A stretch of DNA of 64,000 nt from Streptomyces prunicolor NBRC 13075. GTDB taxonomy: Bacteria > Actinomycetota > Actinomycetes > Streptomycetales > Streptomycetaceae. Below, piece by piece: positions 25,468-34,883 of this stretch. A model generated the notes under the pieces. That model worked only from the letters and a program-made list of their open reading frames with translations, searched no databases and was not told where the DNA came from. The position numbers and the translations under genes were made by a program. Where the stretch lies: positions 1 through 64,000 of the forward strand of contig NZ_BARF01000064.1 of NCBI RefSeq assembly GCF_000367365.1, read 5' to 3'. Each line of letters begins with the position of its first letter. Position 1 is the first letter of the stretch.

Positions 25468-26166
25468 CTACGCCCTCCGCACCCCACGCGGAACGAACAC
25501 CGACACGCGCGTCCGGTGCCGGGTCGGCGTCTCGATCTCGTCGAGCACCGCCACGGCCAGATCCGCGTACGACAGCCCGGGCGCCCCCTCCGGCATCCGC
25601 TCGCCGCCCAGCCGCTGGCGCCCGGTACGCGGGGCGTCCTGCTCCAGTCCACCGCCCGGCGTGAGCATCACCCAGTCCACCGCCGTGTCCTCGCCCGCCT
25701 CCCGCAGGCGCCGCAGACCGGCCGTGTGGGCCAGCGCGAACGGCCTGATCGCGGGCGGAAACGCAGAGGGGTCGTCCATCACCGGCCGCCCGTCCGCCCC
25801 GAGGAGGTCCGCGAACAGCCCGACGGCGACGAGTCGCGGTACCCCTGCCGAGGCCAGCCCCTCCAGCAGCGCGTCCGCCGCCTTGACGAAGAAGCCGGGA
25901 TCGAGCGAGTCGAAACCCCGCTCGGGCCCGCTGAACGGCGACACCGCGTGCACGGCACCGACCGCCCCGCCCGCGAGCTCCCGCACCGACCCGATCTCGG
26001 TCACATCACCCCGTACGACCGAGACGCCCTCCGCGGCGAGGTCCGCGTACCGCGTCGGATCCCGCACCACGGCCGTCACCTCGTGCCCACGCCCGAGCGC
26101 CTCTGCCGTCACCGCCCGCCCAGCCCGGCCCCCGGCGCCGAAGACGACGATCCCGCCCATGCCCAA
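25468..26166 (-). CDS. NAD(P)H-binding (NmrA/SDR-like) protein
   Basis: The 232-aa protein has a Rossmann fold with GAGGRAGRAVTAEAL near the N-terminus and VVRDPTRYADL after the second strand. The SDR Tyr-x-x-x-Lys motif is missing, as in atypical SDR/NmrA sensors and NAD(P)-binding oxidoreductases. It is divergent from an HxlR regulator 93 bp away, a common pairing in which HxlR responds to redox or electrophile signals and controls the reductase. Confidence 0.8.
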   Translation of the reverse strand: MGMGGIVVFGAGGRAGRAVTAEALGRGHEVTAVVRDPTRYADLAAEGVSVVRGDVTEIGSVRELAGGAVGAVHAVSPFSGPERGFDSLDPGFFVKAADALLEGLASAGVPRLVAVGLFADLLGADGRPVMDDPSAFPPAIRPFALAHTAGLRRLREAGEDTAVDWVMLTPGGGLEQDAPRTGRQRLGGERMPEGAPGLSYADLAVAVLDEIETPTRHRTRVSVFVPRGVRRA

Positions 26167-26259
26167 CCCCCTTGTCCGGCAGCGTCGTTCGCCGCCCGAC
26201 CTGGACGTTAGACACCCGGGGCCCGGTTACTTCAACGGTATCGGCGCTAGCCTCGACGC

Positions 26260-26679
26260 ATGACCGACGCGACGGACGCCGTAGGGGACGCCGTACGGAA
26301 CGCCCTACGGCAGGAACCGCTCGACCCCGACATGTTCGACCCTGTCTGTCCCTCCTCCGCGATGCCCTTCCGGGTCGGCGACAAGTGGACCGGCATGATC
26401 GTCCGCTGTCTCGAAGGCGGCCCGCGCCGGTTCACCGAACTCCGCGCACCACTCAGGGCCGTCACCCCCAAGGTCCTCAGCGAAACCCTGCGCGCCATGG
26501 AACGCGACGGCCTGCTGACCAGAAGGCCGTACGACGAGAACCCGCCGCGCGTCGAATACGCGCTCACTCCCCTCGGCCGCAGCCTCATCCCTCTGCTCGA
26601 CGCGGCCCGCGCCTGGAGCGAGACCCACCTCCCGCACCTCCTCGCCGCCCGCAGGAACCACCGGCGCGACGCGCCCTGA
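26260..26679 (+). CDS. HxlR-family transcriptional regulator
   Basis: The 139-aa winged-helix protein has the HxlR pattern: CPSS (Cys near the N-terminus of the domain), VGDKWTGMIVRCLEGGPRRFTELR, VTPKVLSETLRAMERDGLLTR and YALTPLGRSLIPLL. It probably controls the divergent NAD(P)-binding gene. The ATG has TAGCCT 6 nt upstream and no Shine-Dalgarno, so the message is probably leaderless. Confidence 0.9.
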   Translation: MTDATDAVGDAVRNALRQEPLDPDMFDPVCPSSAMPFRVGDKWTGMIVRCLEGGPRRFTELRAPLRAVTPKVLSETLRAMERDGLLTRRPYDENPPRVEYALTPLGRSLIPLLDAARAWSETHLPHLLAARRNHRRDAP

Positions 26680-26696
26680 CCGGCGCCTGGCGCATC

Positions 26697-27338
26697 ATGG
26701 GCCCTGTGCGACTGGAAGCGATCACCTGGGACCGGCTCGGCGACCATCTCGCCGAGCGTCTGCTCGACCTGAAGCCGGCCGACGGCAGTCCCTGGATGCG
26801 CGTCGCCCTCGACGGTGCCCCGGCGGCCCGTCCGGGGGACCTCGCCGAGCGTGTCTCGGAGGCGTTGCGGATACGCGGCCGTCCCTCGCTCGTCGTCGGC
26901 ACCGAGGGGTTCCTGCGGCCCGCCTCGCTGCGGCTGGAGTACGGGCGCCAGGACGTCGAGGCGTACTACGACGGCTGGTTCGACACCCGTGCCCTGTGGC
27001 GCGAGGTCTTCGGCCCGCTCGAACCGGACGGCGACGGCCGCGTCCTGCCCGACCTGTGGGACCCGGTCGCCGACCGCGCCACCCGCAGCCCCTACATCCA
27101 ACTCCCGCCCGGCGCCGTCCTGTTGCTGCACGGCCCCCTCCTCCTTCGACACTGGTTCCCCTTCGACCTGACCGTCCACGTCCTCCTCTCACCGGGCGCC
27201 CTGCGCCGCCGTACCCCCGAGACCGAGCACTGGACCCTGCCTGCTTTCGAGCGCTACGAGGACGAGACCGACCCGGCCGGCACGGCGGACGTCCTGGTAC
27301 GCGCCGACGATCCGCGCCATCCGGCGTGGAACGGCTGA
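26697..27338 (+). CDS. Uridine-kinase-like protein with degenerate P-loop
   Basis: The 213-aa product aligns by eye to the uridine kinase/phosphoribulokinase fold: FLRPASLRLEYGRQDVEAYYDGWFD is the substrate block and VLLLHGPLLLRHWFPFDLTVHV the Walker B-like strand. The expected P-loop (G-x-x-x-x-G-K-S/T) reads VALDGAPAARPGDLAE and lacks the Gly-Lys-Ser. I recall the same form in other streptomycetes, so it is probably a family trait. Kinase activity is doubtful. The start could also be the GTG at 26706. Confidence 0.65.
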   Translation: MGPVRLEAITWDRLGDHLAERLLDLKPADGSPWMRVALDGAPAARPGDLAERVSEALRIRGRPSLVVGTEGFLRPASLRLEYGRQDVEAYYDGWFDTRALWREVFGPLEPDGDGRVLPDLWDPVADRATRSPYIQLPPGAVLLLHGPLLLRHWFPFDLTVHVLLSPGALRRRTPETEHWTLPAFERYEDETDPAGTADVLVRADDPRHPAWNG

Positions 27339-27513
27339 GCCACGGACTCGGTGAGTCCCGCGGGACCCGGGGTGGCGCGGGCCCACCGAGTCCGGCAACC
27401 GGAAGTCGTGACCGTCCGGGTGCGTTCACCCCGTCGCGCGGCGAGAATGTAGGGCGCCGGGACTAGCGGAACGTTCTGTGCCGCGCCGGCCGTCCGGCAC
27501 CGGGAGGTACTTC

Positions 27514-27942
27514 ATGACCACCGCCGGAGACATCATGCACCGGGGCGCCCAGTGGATCCCCGCGCACGAGACCCTGGACCGCGCCGCCCAGCTGATGCGC
27601 GAACTGGGCGTCGGAGCCCTGCCCATCAGCGACGAGAACGAACGGCTCTGCGGCATCCTCACCGACCGGGACATAGTCGTCGGCTGTGTGGCCATGGGCC
27701 ACGACCCGGCCAAGATCACCGCCGGCGAGATGGCCCAGGGCACACCCCGCTGGATCGACTCCGGCGCCGATGTCGGCGAGGTGCTCCAGGAGATGCAGGG
27801 ACACCAGATCCGCCGGCTTCCCGTCATCGAGAACAAACGCCTCGTGGGCATGATCAGCGAGGCCGACCTCGCCCAGCATCTGACGGAGGAACAGCTCGCC
27901 GGCTGGGTCGAGAGCGTCTACGCCCGGAGCGGCATGCGGTGA
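27514..27942 (+). CDS. Tandem CBS-domain protein
   Basis: The 142-aa protein is a CBS pair: IMHRGAQWIPAHETLDRAAQLM with LGVGALPISDENERLCGILTDRDIV, then WIDSGADVGEVLQEM with IRRLPVIENKRLVGMISEADLA. CBS pairs bind adenosyl nucleotides and sense energy state or act as regulatory subunits. The ATG has GGGAGG at ideal spacing. Confidence 0.9.
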   Translation: MTTAGDIMHRGAQWIPAHETLDRAAQLMRELGVGALPISDENERLCGILTDRDIVVGCVAMGHDPAKITAGEMAQGTPRWIDSGADVGEVLQEMQGHQIRRLPVIENKRLVGMISEADLAQHLTEEQLAGWVESVYARSGMR

Positions 27943-27990
27943 GCCGACATGCGTCGAACCACCGGACGGTTCCGGTTCAGCGGCTGACGC

Positions 27991-29118
27991 TCAGAGCCAG
28001 CCGTTGCGCCGGAAGCCCCGGTAGAGCACCAGACAGGACACGAATATCACGCCTATGACCAGGGGATAGCCGTACCGCCAGTGCAGTTCCGGCATGTGGT
28101 CGAAGTTCATGCCGTACACACCGCACACCATCGTCGGTACGGCGATCACCGCGGCCCACGCCGTGATCTTCCGCATGTCCTCGTTCTGCGCGACCGTCAC
28201 CTGGGCGAGGTGCGCCTGCAGAATCGAGTTGAGGAGTTCGTCGAAGGACGCGATCTGCTCCTTCGCCCGCAGCAGATGGTCGGAGACGTCCCGGAAGTAG
28301 GCCTGTATCTCCGGTCCGATCACCCGCATCGGCCGGGTGGCGAGCTCCTCCAGCGGGCGGCTCAGGGGGACGACCGCCCGCTTCAACTCCAGGAGTTCAC
28401 GCTTCAGTTGGTAGATACGGCCCGGGTCCGCCCGCGCGCCGTTCTCCGCGAACACGTCCGTCTCCACCTGGTCGATGTCCGCCTGCACGGAGTCCGTGAC
28501 GCTCAGGTAGTCGTCGACCACATGGTCCGCGATCGCGTGCAGCACCGCGGCCGGTCCCTTCGCGAGCTGTCGCGGGTTCGACTCCAACTCCTCGCGCAGC
28601 GGCCCCAGCGAGCCGTGCCGCCCGTGCCGCACCGTGATGACGAACTCGGCGCCGACGAACACCATGATCTCGCCGGTGTCCACGACCTCGCTCGTCGCGG
28701 TCAGCTTCTCGTGCTCGACGTAGCAGACCGTCTTGAACACCGCGAACAGCGTCTCGCCGTAGCGCTCCACCTTCGGGCGCTGATGGGCCTCGATCGCGTC
28801 CTCGACCGCCAGCGGGTGAAGGTCGAAGAGCTCGGCGATGCCCGCGAACTCCTCGTTCGTCGGCTCGTGCAGGCCGAGCCAGACGAAGCCGTCCTCCTTC
28901 TTGCGCACCCGCTCGACGGTGTCCACCAGGTCGCCGGCGACCGGGACGCGGGTGCCGTCCTGATACGTGACGCACTTCACCACCGAGGAGCCCAGCGGTG
29001 ACCGGGCGTGGTGGCTCAGGTCGACCCGCGGGTGCCGGCGGGCCAGCCGTGCCACCTTGCGGAGGCCGCCGACCCTGCCCAGGCCCGTGACCTTCCGAAG
29101 ATTCCCTGCCATGGACAT
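27991..29118 (-). CDS. corA: CorA-type Mg2+/Co2+ transporter
   Basis: The 375-aa protein has the large N-terminal cytosolic domain of CorA (HPLAVEDAIEAHQRPKVERYG), a long helix region, and two C-terminal membrane segments. The selectivity motif GMN is in VYGMNFDHMPEL at the end of the first membrane helix. It would form a pentameric divalent-cation channel in the cell membrane. The ATG at 29118 has AAGGAG 6 nt upstream. It is convergent with the CBS gene. Confidence 0.92.
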   Translation of the reverse strand: MSMAGNLRKVTGLGRVGGLRKVARLARRHPRVDLSHHARSPLGSSVVKCVTYQDGTRVPVAGDLVDTVERVRKKEDGFVWLGLHEPTNEEFAGIAELFDLHPLAVEDAIEAHQRPKVERYGETLFAVFKTVCYVEHEKLTATSEVVDTGEIMVFVGAEFVITVRHGRHGSLGPLREELESNPRQLAKGPAAVLHAIADHVVDDYLSVTDSVQADIDQVETDVFAENGARADPGRIYQLKRELLELKRAVVPLSRPLEELATRPMRVIGPEIQAYFRDVSDHLLRAKEQIASFDELLNSILQAHLAQVTVAQNEDMRKITAWAAVIAVPTMVCGVYGMNFDHMPELHWRYGYPLVIGVIFVSCLVLYRGFRRNGWL

Positions 29119-29367
29119 CCGGAACTCCTTGCGTGGATCCCCTCGCATCGCATTTCTGCGCCTTGGCGTGCCAGTTTGCCAGGCCGACGTGAGCCGCGGG
29201 TAAGCCTGTGGGAACGGAATCCTCCGCTTTGTTCCCGGCTGTGGATGAAGCCGTGGACGAACCGGTGCAGGGCCGCGACAGGGGTGCGGTGGGCCGGAGC
29301 CTCGCCCCTCCCGACAACCGGAGCGTCGCCCCCTGTCGACAACCGGAGCAACTGGGATGATCGCGGC

Positions 29368-30162
29368 ATGACGCGATCCGACGGGTATCTCCTCGACAAC
29401 CGGCAGTCCGAGGCGGGACAGCGCTTCGACGCCTTCGCCACGCTCTTCGACCCCACGACGTTCCGGCACCTTGAGGGGTTCGGCGTCGGACCCGGCTGGC
29501 GCGTCTGGGAGGTCGGCGTCGGCGGCACCTCGGTGGTGTCCTGGCTGGCCAAGAAGGTCGGGCCGACGGGGAAGGTCGTGGCGACCGACATCGACACCTC
29601 CCAGGTCGCCTCGGCCGGCCGCCCACCGGTCGAGGTGCGCGTCCATGACGTGGGCGCCGAGGAACCACCGGGGGAGGGCTTCGACCTCGTGCACGCCCGA
29701 CTCGTACTCGTCCATGTCCCGGACCGGGAACGGGCGTTGCACTCGATGATCAAGTCCCTGCGCTCCGGCGGACGCCTCCTCATCGAGGACGCCGACCCCG
29801 CCCTCCAGCCCCTGCTCTGCCCCGACGAACACGGCCCCGAGCAACAACTCGCGAACCACCTCCGCCACGGCTTCCGCAAGCTCCTCGCCGACCGCGGCGC
29901 CGACCTCTCCTACGGCCGCCGCCTCCCGCGCCTGCTCCGCGAGGCCGGCCTGCGCCGCGTGGAGGCCGACGCGTACTTCCCGGTCACCTCACCGGCCTGC
30001 GCCGCTCTGGAATCCGCCACGGTCCGCCAGATCCGCGACCAACTCGTCACCGCGGGCCTGGCCACGGACGAGGACATCGACCGCCACCTGGCCAACGTCG
30101 CCTCCGGCACGATGGACCTGGCGACGGCTCCGATGATCTCGGCGTGGGGGCGGAAGGCGTAG
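29368..30162 (+). CDS. Class I SAM-dependent methyltransferase
   Basis: The 264-aa protein has motif I as VWEVGVGGTSVVSWLA, an acidic strand end in VVATDIDTSQV, and motif IV as FDLVHARLVLVHVPDRERAL, typical of ubiE/Methyltransf_25-like enzymes. The substrate is unknown. It follows a small direct repeat (GACAACCGGAGC at about 29318 and 29339) whose role is unclear. Confidence 0.82.
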   Translation: MTRSDGYLLDNRQSEAGQRFDAFATLFDPTTFRHLEGFGVGPGWRVWEVGVGGTSVVSWLAKKVGPTGKVVATDIDTSQVASAGRPPVEVRVHDVGAEEPPGEGFDLVHARLVLVHVPDRERALHSMIKSLRSGGRLLIEDADPALQPLLCPDEHGPEQQLANHLRHGFRKLLADRGADLSYGRRLPRLLREAGLRRVEADAYFPVTSPACAALESATVRQIRDQLVTAGLATDEDIDRHLANVASGTMDLATAPMISAWGRKA

Positions 30163-30312
30163 GCCGTGGGCGGGAGTTGAGGGAGTGGTGGCGGTTTTTC
30201 GGCGGGGCCGGTGCCGGGCAGGGGAGTCGCCGTCCGACACCGGCGGCCGCCCTCCCCGTACAACTCCCCCTCCGCCCACCACAGTTGACCGGGGGCCCGA
30301 CGCGAGCCCCCC

Positions 30313-31227
30313 TCACTCCCGCACCGGCGGTCGCCCTCCCACCCGTTCCACCGCCCGCGCCCCCGCCCGGCACCCCTCCCGCGCCGCCTCCTCCGGATCG
30401 GCGCCCGCCAGCAGCGACGCGAGGAACGCCCCCGTGAAGGCGTCCCCCGCGCCCGTGGTGTCGAGGGGAACAGCCGACTTGGCCGGTACGCGTGCGTGGA
30501 TCGTGCCGGAGTGGGCCACCAGGGCTCCCTCGGCGCCCTGCTTGGTGATCACGAGGGGGACATGGCGGCTCAACTTGGCCGCCGCGTCCGCCGGATCGGG
30601 CAACCCCGTGAGCAGACACGCCTCGTCACGGCTCGGCAGCAGCACGTCGACGCCCTCGACGAGCGCCAGGAAGCGGTCCACGCCCAGCTCCACCAGGAAC
30701 CCCGCCGAGGCCGGATCCAAACTCACCGGCACCCCACGCGCGCGTGCCGACTCCACCGCCGTGGCCGCCAACGCCCGGCTCGGCTCGGAGAACAGCAGAT
30801 AGCCTGACAGATGCAGCCGTACGACGCCGTCGAGCAGCGAGTCCGACCAGTCGTCGGGATCGAACCGCAGGGCCGCGCCGCTGTCGGTGAGGAACGTCCG
30901 CTCGGCCGCCGCCCCCGTGTCGACCAGGCAGATCACCGTCCCCGTAGCCGCCTCCGGATCGACGACGAGACGGGGCTGCACCCCGGAGGCGACCAGTTCC
31001 CGCTCGTGCCACGCCGCCGCGTCCGCACCCACGCGACCGAGCAGCCGTACGTCCGCACAGCCCCAATGGGCCGCCCAGCAGGCCACGTTGGCGCCCGCGC
31101 CGCCCGGCAGGGTGCGGATCGCGGCGGCGGTGTCGGTGCCCGGGGCGAGCGGCCCCCGGTGCCGGGCGACGACGTCCGTGACGACGTCCCCGACGACCAG
31201 TAGGGCGCCGTTCGCCTCGGTCGTCAC
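30313..31227 (-). CDS. psuK: PfkB-family kinase, probable pseudouridine kinase
   Basis: The 304-aa ribokinase-fold protein has the N-terminal LPGGAGANVACWAAHWG and the C-terminal catalytic block LDTTGAGDAFTGAFLASL (Asp base, oxyanion GAGD). Its GTG start overlaps the PsuG stop in a GTGA. PsuK phosphorylates pseudouridine to the 5'-phosphate, which PsuG then splits into uracil and ribose-5-phosphate. The kinase specificity is inferred from this pairing. Confidence 0.85.
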   Translation of the reverse strand: MTTEANGALLVVGDVVTDVVARHRGPLAPGTDTAAAIRTLPGGAGANVACWAAHWGCADVRLLGRVGADAAAWHERELVASGVQPRLVVDPEAATGTVICLVDTGAAAERTFLTDSGAALRFDPDDWSDSLLDGVVRLHLSGYLLFSEPSRALAATAVESARARGVPVSLDPASAGFLVELGVDRFLALVEGVDVLLPSRDEACLLTGLPDPADAAAKLSRHVPLVITKQGAEGALVAHSGTIHARVPAKSAVPLDTTGAGDAFTGAFLASLLAGADPEEAAREGCRAGARAVERVGGRPPVRE

Positions 31228-32135
31228 GCCTCCTCGGCCCAGGCCGCCGCGATGCGTCCCGCCAGCCGTACGTTGCCGCGCACGGCCGCCAGGTTGGCGC
31301 TCAGCGAGGCACCGTCGGTGTGCTCCACCAGGTAGCCGAGCAGGAACGGGGTGACCGCCTGCCCGGTGATGCCCTCCGCCTCGCACGCGTGCAGCGCGTC
31401 GGCGAGCACACGCGCGTGCAGCTCGGGATCCAACTGCTCCTCCTCGGGCACGGGGTTGGCGACGATCAGCGTCGATTCCGGGGCGTCGAGCGCGTCCTGC
31501 GCCCGCATCACGGCCGCGACCTGCTCGGGGGTCTCCAGCGTCCACTCCACGGGGTAGCCCGAGTCGGAGAGGTAGAAGCCGGGAAAGCGGTCCGTGCCGT
31601 ACCCGGCGACCGCCACGCCGAGCGTCTCCAGGCGTTGCAGGGTCGCCGGCACGTCCAGGATCGACTTCACGCCCGCGCACACCACCGTGATCCGGGTGGA
31701 CGCCAGCAGCCCCAGGTCGGCGGACTCGTCCTGGGTCACCGTCCACTCCCGGTGCACCCCGCCGAGCCCCCCGGTCGCGAACACCCGGATGCCAGCCCGC
31801 GCCGCGAGCAGCGCCGTCGCCGACACGGTAGTCGCCCCGCTGGCCCCCGCCGCCACCGCGAGCGGCAGGTCGCGATGGCCCAGCTTGCGGATCCCGTCCT
31901 CGTTGGCGACCCGCTCCAACTGCTCCTTGTCCAGGCCGACATGAGGCCGCCCGTCCAGCACCGCGATCGTCGCGGGGACGGCACCCTCCTGCCGTACCGC
32001 CGCCTCCAGCTCCAGCGCCACCTGCAGATTGCGCGGGCGCGGCAGCCCGTGCGCGATGATCGTCGACTCCAGGGCCACCACGGGTCGACGCGCGTCGATC
32101 GCCTCGCGTACTTCCTCGGACACCACCAGCACCAC
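31224..32135 (-). CDS. psuG: Pseudouridine-5'-phosphate glycosidase
   Basis: The 303-aa protein is a clear PsuG: VVALESTIIAHGLPRPRNL, PATIAVLDGRPHVGL, ATGGLGGVHRE, VVCAGVKSILD and GQAVTPFLLGYL match the family along the whole length. It converts pseudouridine 5'-phosphate to uracil plus ribose 5-phosphate, for salvage from RNA turnover. The start is one of two adjacent GTG codons behind AGGAGG. It is the first gene of a two-gene operon with psuK. Confidence 0.93.
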   Translation of the reverse strand: MVLVVSEEVREAIDARRPVVALESTIIAHGLPRPRNLQVALELEAAVRQEGAVPATIAVLDGRPHVGLDKEQLERVANEDGIRKLGHRDLPLAVAAGASGATTVSATALLAARAGIRVFATGGLGGVHREWTVTQDESADLGLLASTRITVVCAGVKSILDVPATLQRLETLGVAVAGYGTDRFPGFYLSDSGYPVEWTLETPEQVAAVMRAQDALDAPESTLIVANPVPEEEQLDPELHARVLADALHACEAEGITGQAVTPFLLGYLVEHTDGASLSANLAAVRGNVRLAGRIAAAWAEEA

Positions 32136-32232
32136 GCGCCTCCTGTCGTTCGGTCTTCCCTCATCCCTGGCGGGTGCCGGGCCTGGTCAAACCCTCGCGG
32201 ACTGTGGGAGACACCACCAGCGGGCGACGTGG

Positions 32233-32261
32233 AAAAAGGGGGCCACACGTGCGTGGCCCCC
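32233..32261 (-). terminator. Rho-independent terminator of fdhA
   Basis: Read on the minus strand, GGGGGCCAC-loop-GTGGCCCCC is followed by TTTTT. The 9-bp perfect stem plus T-tract starts 12 nt after the fdhA stop, a textbook terminator and rare in this GC-rich DNA. Confidence 0.9.
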
Positions 32262-32272
32262 TGTCCGCCGGA

Positions 32273-33505
32273 TCAGACCGGGCTCACGCCCGCCAGCGTC
32301 CCGTGCGGATCGAGCACGTACTTGCGGCTGGCGCCCTGGTCGAACTCGGCGTAGCCGCGCGGTGCGTCCTCCAGCGCGATCGGGGTCGCGTTGACCGCCT
32401 TCGCGATGTGCACGCGCCCGTGCAGGATCGCCATCATCAGACTCCGGTGGTACGTCATCACCGGGCACTGACCGGTCGTGAACGCGTGGCTCTTGGCCCA
32501 GCCGAGCCCGAGCCGCACCTTCAGGGTGCCGCTCTTCGCGTCCTCGTCGACCCCACCGGGGTCAGCGGTGACATACAGCCCGGGGATGCCCAGGGCACCG
32601 CCCGCGCGCGTGACGCCCATCAGCGAGTTGAGGACGGTCGCCGGCGCCTCCGGGGCGTTCGGGCCGTGTGCCCGTGCCTCGAAGCCGACCGCGTCGACCG
32701 CCGCGTCCACCTCGGGCTCGCCGAGGATCTCGGCGATCTGCTCCCCGATGTCGCCGCGTGAGACGTCGACGGTCTCGCAGCCGAAACTCCTTGCCTGGCC
32801 CAGGCGTTCGGCGTTCAGGTCGCCGACGATGACGACCGCGGCGCCCAGCAGCTGCGCGGACGCGGCCGCGGCCAGTCCGACCGGACCCGCCCCGGCGACG
32901 TACACCGTGGACCCGACTCCGGCGCCCGCGGTGACCGCGCCGTGGAAACCGGTCGGGAAGATGTCCGACAGCATGGTCAGATCGAGCAGCTTCTCGCGTG
33001 CCTCGTCCCGGTCCGGGAACTTCAGCAGGTTGAAGTCCGCGTACGGGACCATGGCGTACTCGGCCTGACCGCCGACCCAGCCGCCCATGTCGACATAGCC
33101 GTAAGCCGCCCCGGGGCGGGCCGGGTTGACGTTCAGGCAGATGCCGGTCTTGCGTTCCTTGCAGTTGCGGCACCGCCCGCAGGCGATGTTGAACGGTACG
33201 GAGACGATGTCGCCCACGTCGATGAACTCGACGTCCGGACCCCGTTCGACGACCTCTCCGGTGATCTCGTGTCCGAGGACCAGCCCTTCGGGCGCGGTCG
33301 TCCGACCGCGCACCATGTGCTGGTCGCTGCCACAGATGTTGCTGGCGAGCACCTTCAGGATCACCCCGTGCCGGACCTTGCGGCCGACGTTGGCCTGGGC
33401 GACTCCCGGCCCGTCCTGCAGTTCAAGCGTCGGGTAGTCGATGGTCCTGACCTCGACCGCTCCCGGCTTGAGATACGCGACTGCCCTGTTTCCGCTTCCA
33501 CTCAT
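32273..33505 (-). CDS. fdhA: Glutathione-independent formaldehyde dehydrogenase
   Basis: The 410-aa zinc alcohol dehydrogenase matches FdhA: LASNICGSDQHMVRG (catalytic Zn Cys), GHEITGEVVERG, the structural zinc set CGRCRNCKERKTGIC, VAGAGPVGLAAAASAQLLGA (NAD binding) and GRVHIAKAVNATPIALEDAP. It oxidises formaldehyde to formate without added thiol. It is monocistronic, with its own strong terminator. Confidence 0.88.
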   Translation of the reverse strand: MSGSGNRAVAYLKPGAVEVRTIDYPTLELQDGPGVAQANVGRKVRHGVILKVLASNICGSDQHMVRGRTTAPEGLVLGHEITGEVVERGPDVEFIDVGDIVSVPFNIACGRCRNCKERKTGICLNVNPARPGAAYGYVDMGGWVGGQAEYAMVPYADFNLLKFPDRDEAREKLLDLTMLSDIFPTGFHGAVTAGAGVGSTVYVAGAGPVGLAAAASAQLLGAAVVIVGDLNAERLGQARSFGCETVDVSRGDIGEQIAEILGEPEVDAAVDAVGFEARAHGPNAPEAPATVLNSLMGVTRAGGALGIPGLYVTADPGGVDEDAKSGTLKVRLGLGWAKSHAFTTGQCPVMTYHRSLMMAILHGRVHIAKAVNATPIALEDAPRGYAEFDQGASRKYVLDPHGTLAGVSPV

Positions 33506-33572
33506 GCGTGTTCGCCGTCCCTTCGGCTCCGATCCCCCGGGATGCCAGTGGCTGTGCGCATGGCGGAGTCTG

Positions 33573-34883
33573 CTACCGGCTCGGCTTCCCGGCCACCCTT
33601 CGCGAGGCATCGGAAACCGGGCATTTCCGGGAGCGGGTGAACAGCGCCAGCGCGGCCAGGGGTATCAGCAGGCAGGCGGCGGTGAGATTCAGCCAGCCGT
33701 AGCTCGCCTCCGCGACCACCAGTCCGGCCACCGCCCCGCCGATGCCCGCCGAGGTGTTCATGGTGAGGTCGGACAGCCCCTGCGCGGCGGCACGCGCGGG
33801 CTGCGGCACCGAGTCCGTGAGCAGCGCCGAGCCGGAGACGAGCCCCGCCGACCAGCCCAGGCCCAGCACGAACAACCCCAGCGCGATCCGCCCGTGACTC
33901 CCGCCCGCCGTACCGGCGAGGAACGCGGCACAGGCCAGCAGCCCCACCGCGAGCCCTATCCCGGACAGCCGCCCGACCCGGTCGGACAACCTCCCCATCA
34001 GCGGTGAGAACGCGTACATCCCCGCGATGTGCCCGCTGATCACCAGCCCGACCAGATCGATGCTCGCCCCGTGGTGCCCCAATTCGACCGGCGTCATCGC
34101 CATCACCGACACCATCGCCGTGTGCACCACGGCCACCGTCACCAGCGCCAGCCGCGCCCGCGGCGAGGCAGCCACCGCCGCGAACCCGGCCCGCAGCGAC
34201 CGCGCGGCAGGCGACCGGTCCTCGACCGGCGCGAGCGCCCGGGCCGTCAACAGCGGATCGGGCCGCAGCAGTACGCCGACCACGACCGCGGCGACCAGGA
34301 AGATCCCGCCCGCCCAGAGAAAGGGCCCGGCCGCCGCGGGTATCCCGAGCCCGGAGACGCTACGGCCCGCGGGTGCGGCGATGTTGGGTCCGAGAACCGC
34401 CCCTATCGTCGTCGCCCACACGACATGGGAGATGGCCCGGGCCCGCTGCTCCGGCTCGGCCAGATCGGCGGCGGCGAACCGGGACTGCAGATTCGCCGAC
34501 GAGGCCGCCCCGAACCCGGCCATGCCGCACAGCAGCAGCGGAAAGCTCCCGATGCTCGCCGCGAGCACCACGACACCGGCTCCCAGCGCCCCGACCAGAT
34601 ACCCGAGGACCAGCCCGGGACGCCGCCCGCGCGCCGTCATCAGCGCCGCGAACGGCATCGACAGCACCGCAGTCCCCGTCACGGTCGCCGTGGGCGCCAG
34701 CCCGGACAGCGACTCGGTCCCACTGACGTGCTTGGCCAGGACGGCGGCCAGCGCGATCCCGGTGGCGACGCCGAGCCCGCCCAGGATCTGGGTCGTGATC
34801 AGCACACCGGACACCCGGCGCCGCAGAGCGGGTAGTTGGTCGGCCGCGACGGGCACTGTGCCCCGCCCCTCGACGGCGGTCAC
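33573..34883 (-). CDS. MFS transporter, coupled to a small upstream ORF
   Basis: The 436-aa protein has about twelve membrane segments and the MFS loop motif GRLSDRVGRLSG between helices 8 and 9. It resembles drug/metabolite exporters; the substrate is unknown. The GTG at 34883 overlaps, as GTGA, the stop of a 46-codon ORF. The frame also stays open upstream through 27-bp repeats, but the overlap favours the GTG. It forms a likely operon with ogt and the small ORF. Confidence 0.82.
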   Translation of the reverse strand: MTAVEGRGTVPVAADQLPALRRRVSGVLITTQILGGLGVATGIALAAVLAKHVSGTESLSGLAPTATVTGTAVLSMPFAALMTARGRRPGLVLGYLVGALGAGVVVLAASIGSFPLLLCGMAGFGAASSANLQSRFAAADLAEPEQRARAISHVVWATTIGAVLGPNIAAPAGRSVSGLGIPAAAGPFLWAGGIFLVAAVVVGVLLRPDPLLTARALAPVEDRSPAARSLRAGFAAVAASPRARLALVTVAVVHTAMVSVMAMTPVELGHHGASIDLVGLVISGHIAGMYAFSPLMGRLSDRVGRLSGIGLAVGLLACAAFLAGTAGGSHGRIALGLFVLGLGWSAGLVSGSALLTDSVPQPARAAAQGLSDLTMNTSAGIGGAVAGLVVAEASYGWLNLTAACLLIPLAALALFTRSRKCPVSDASRRVAGKPSR

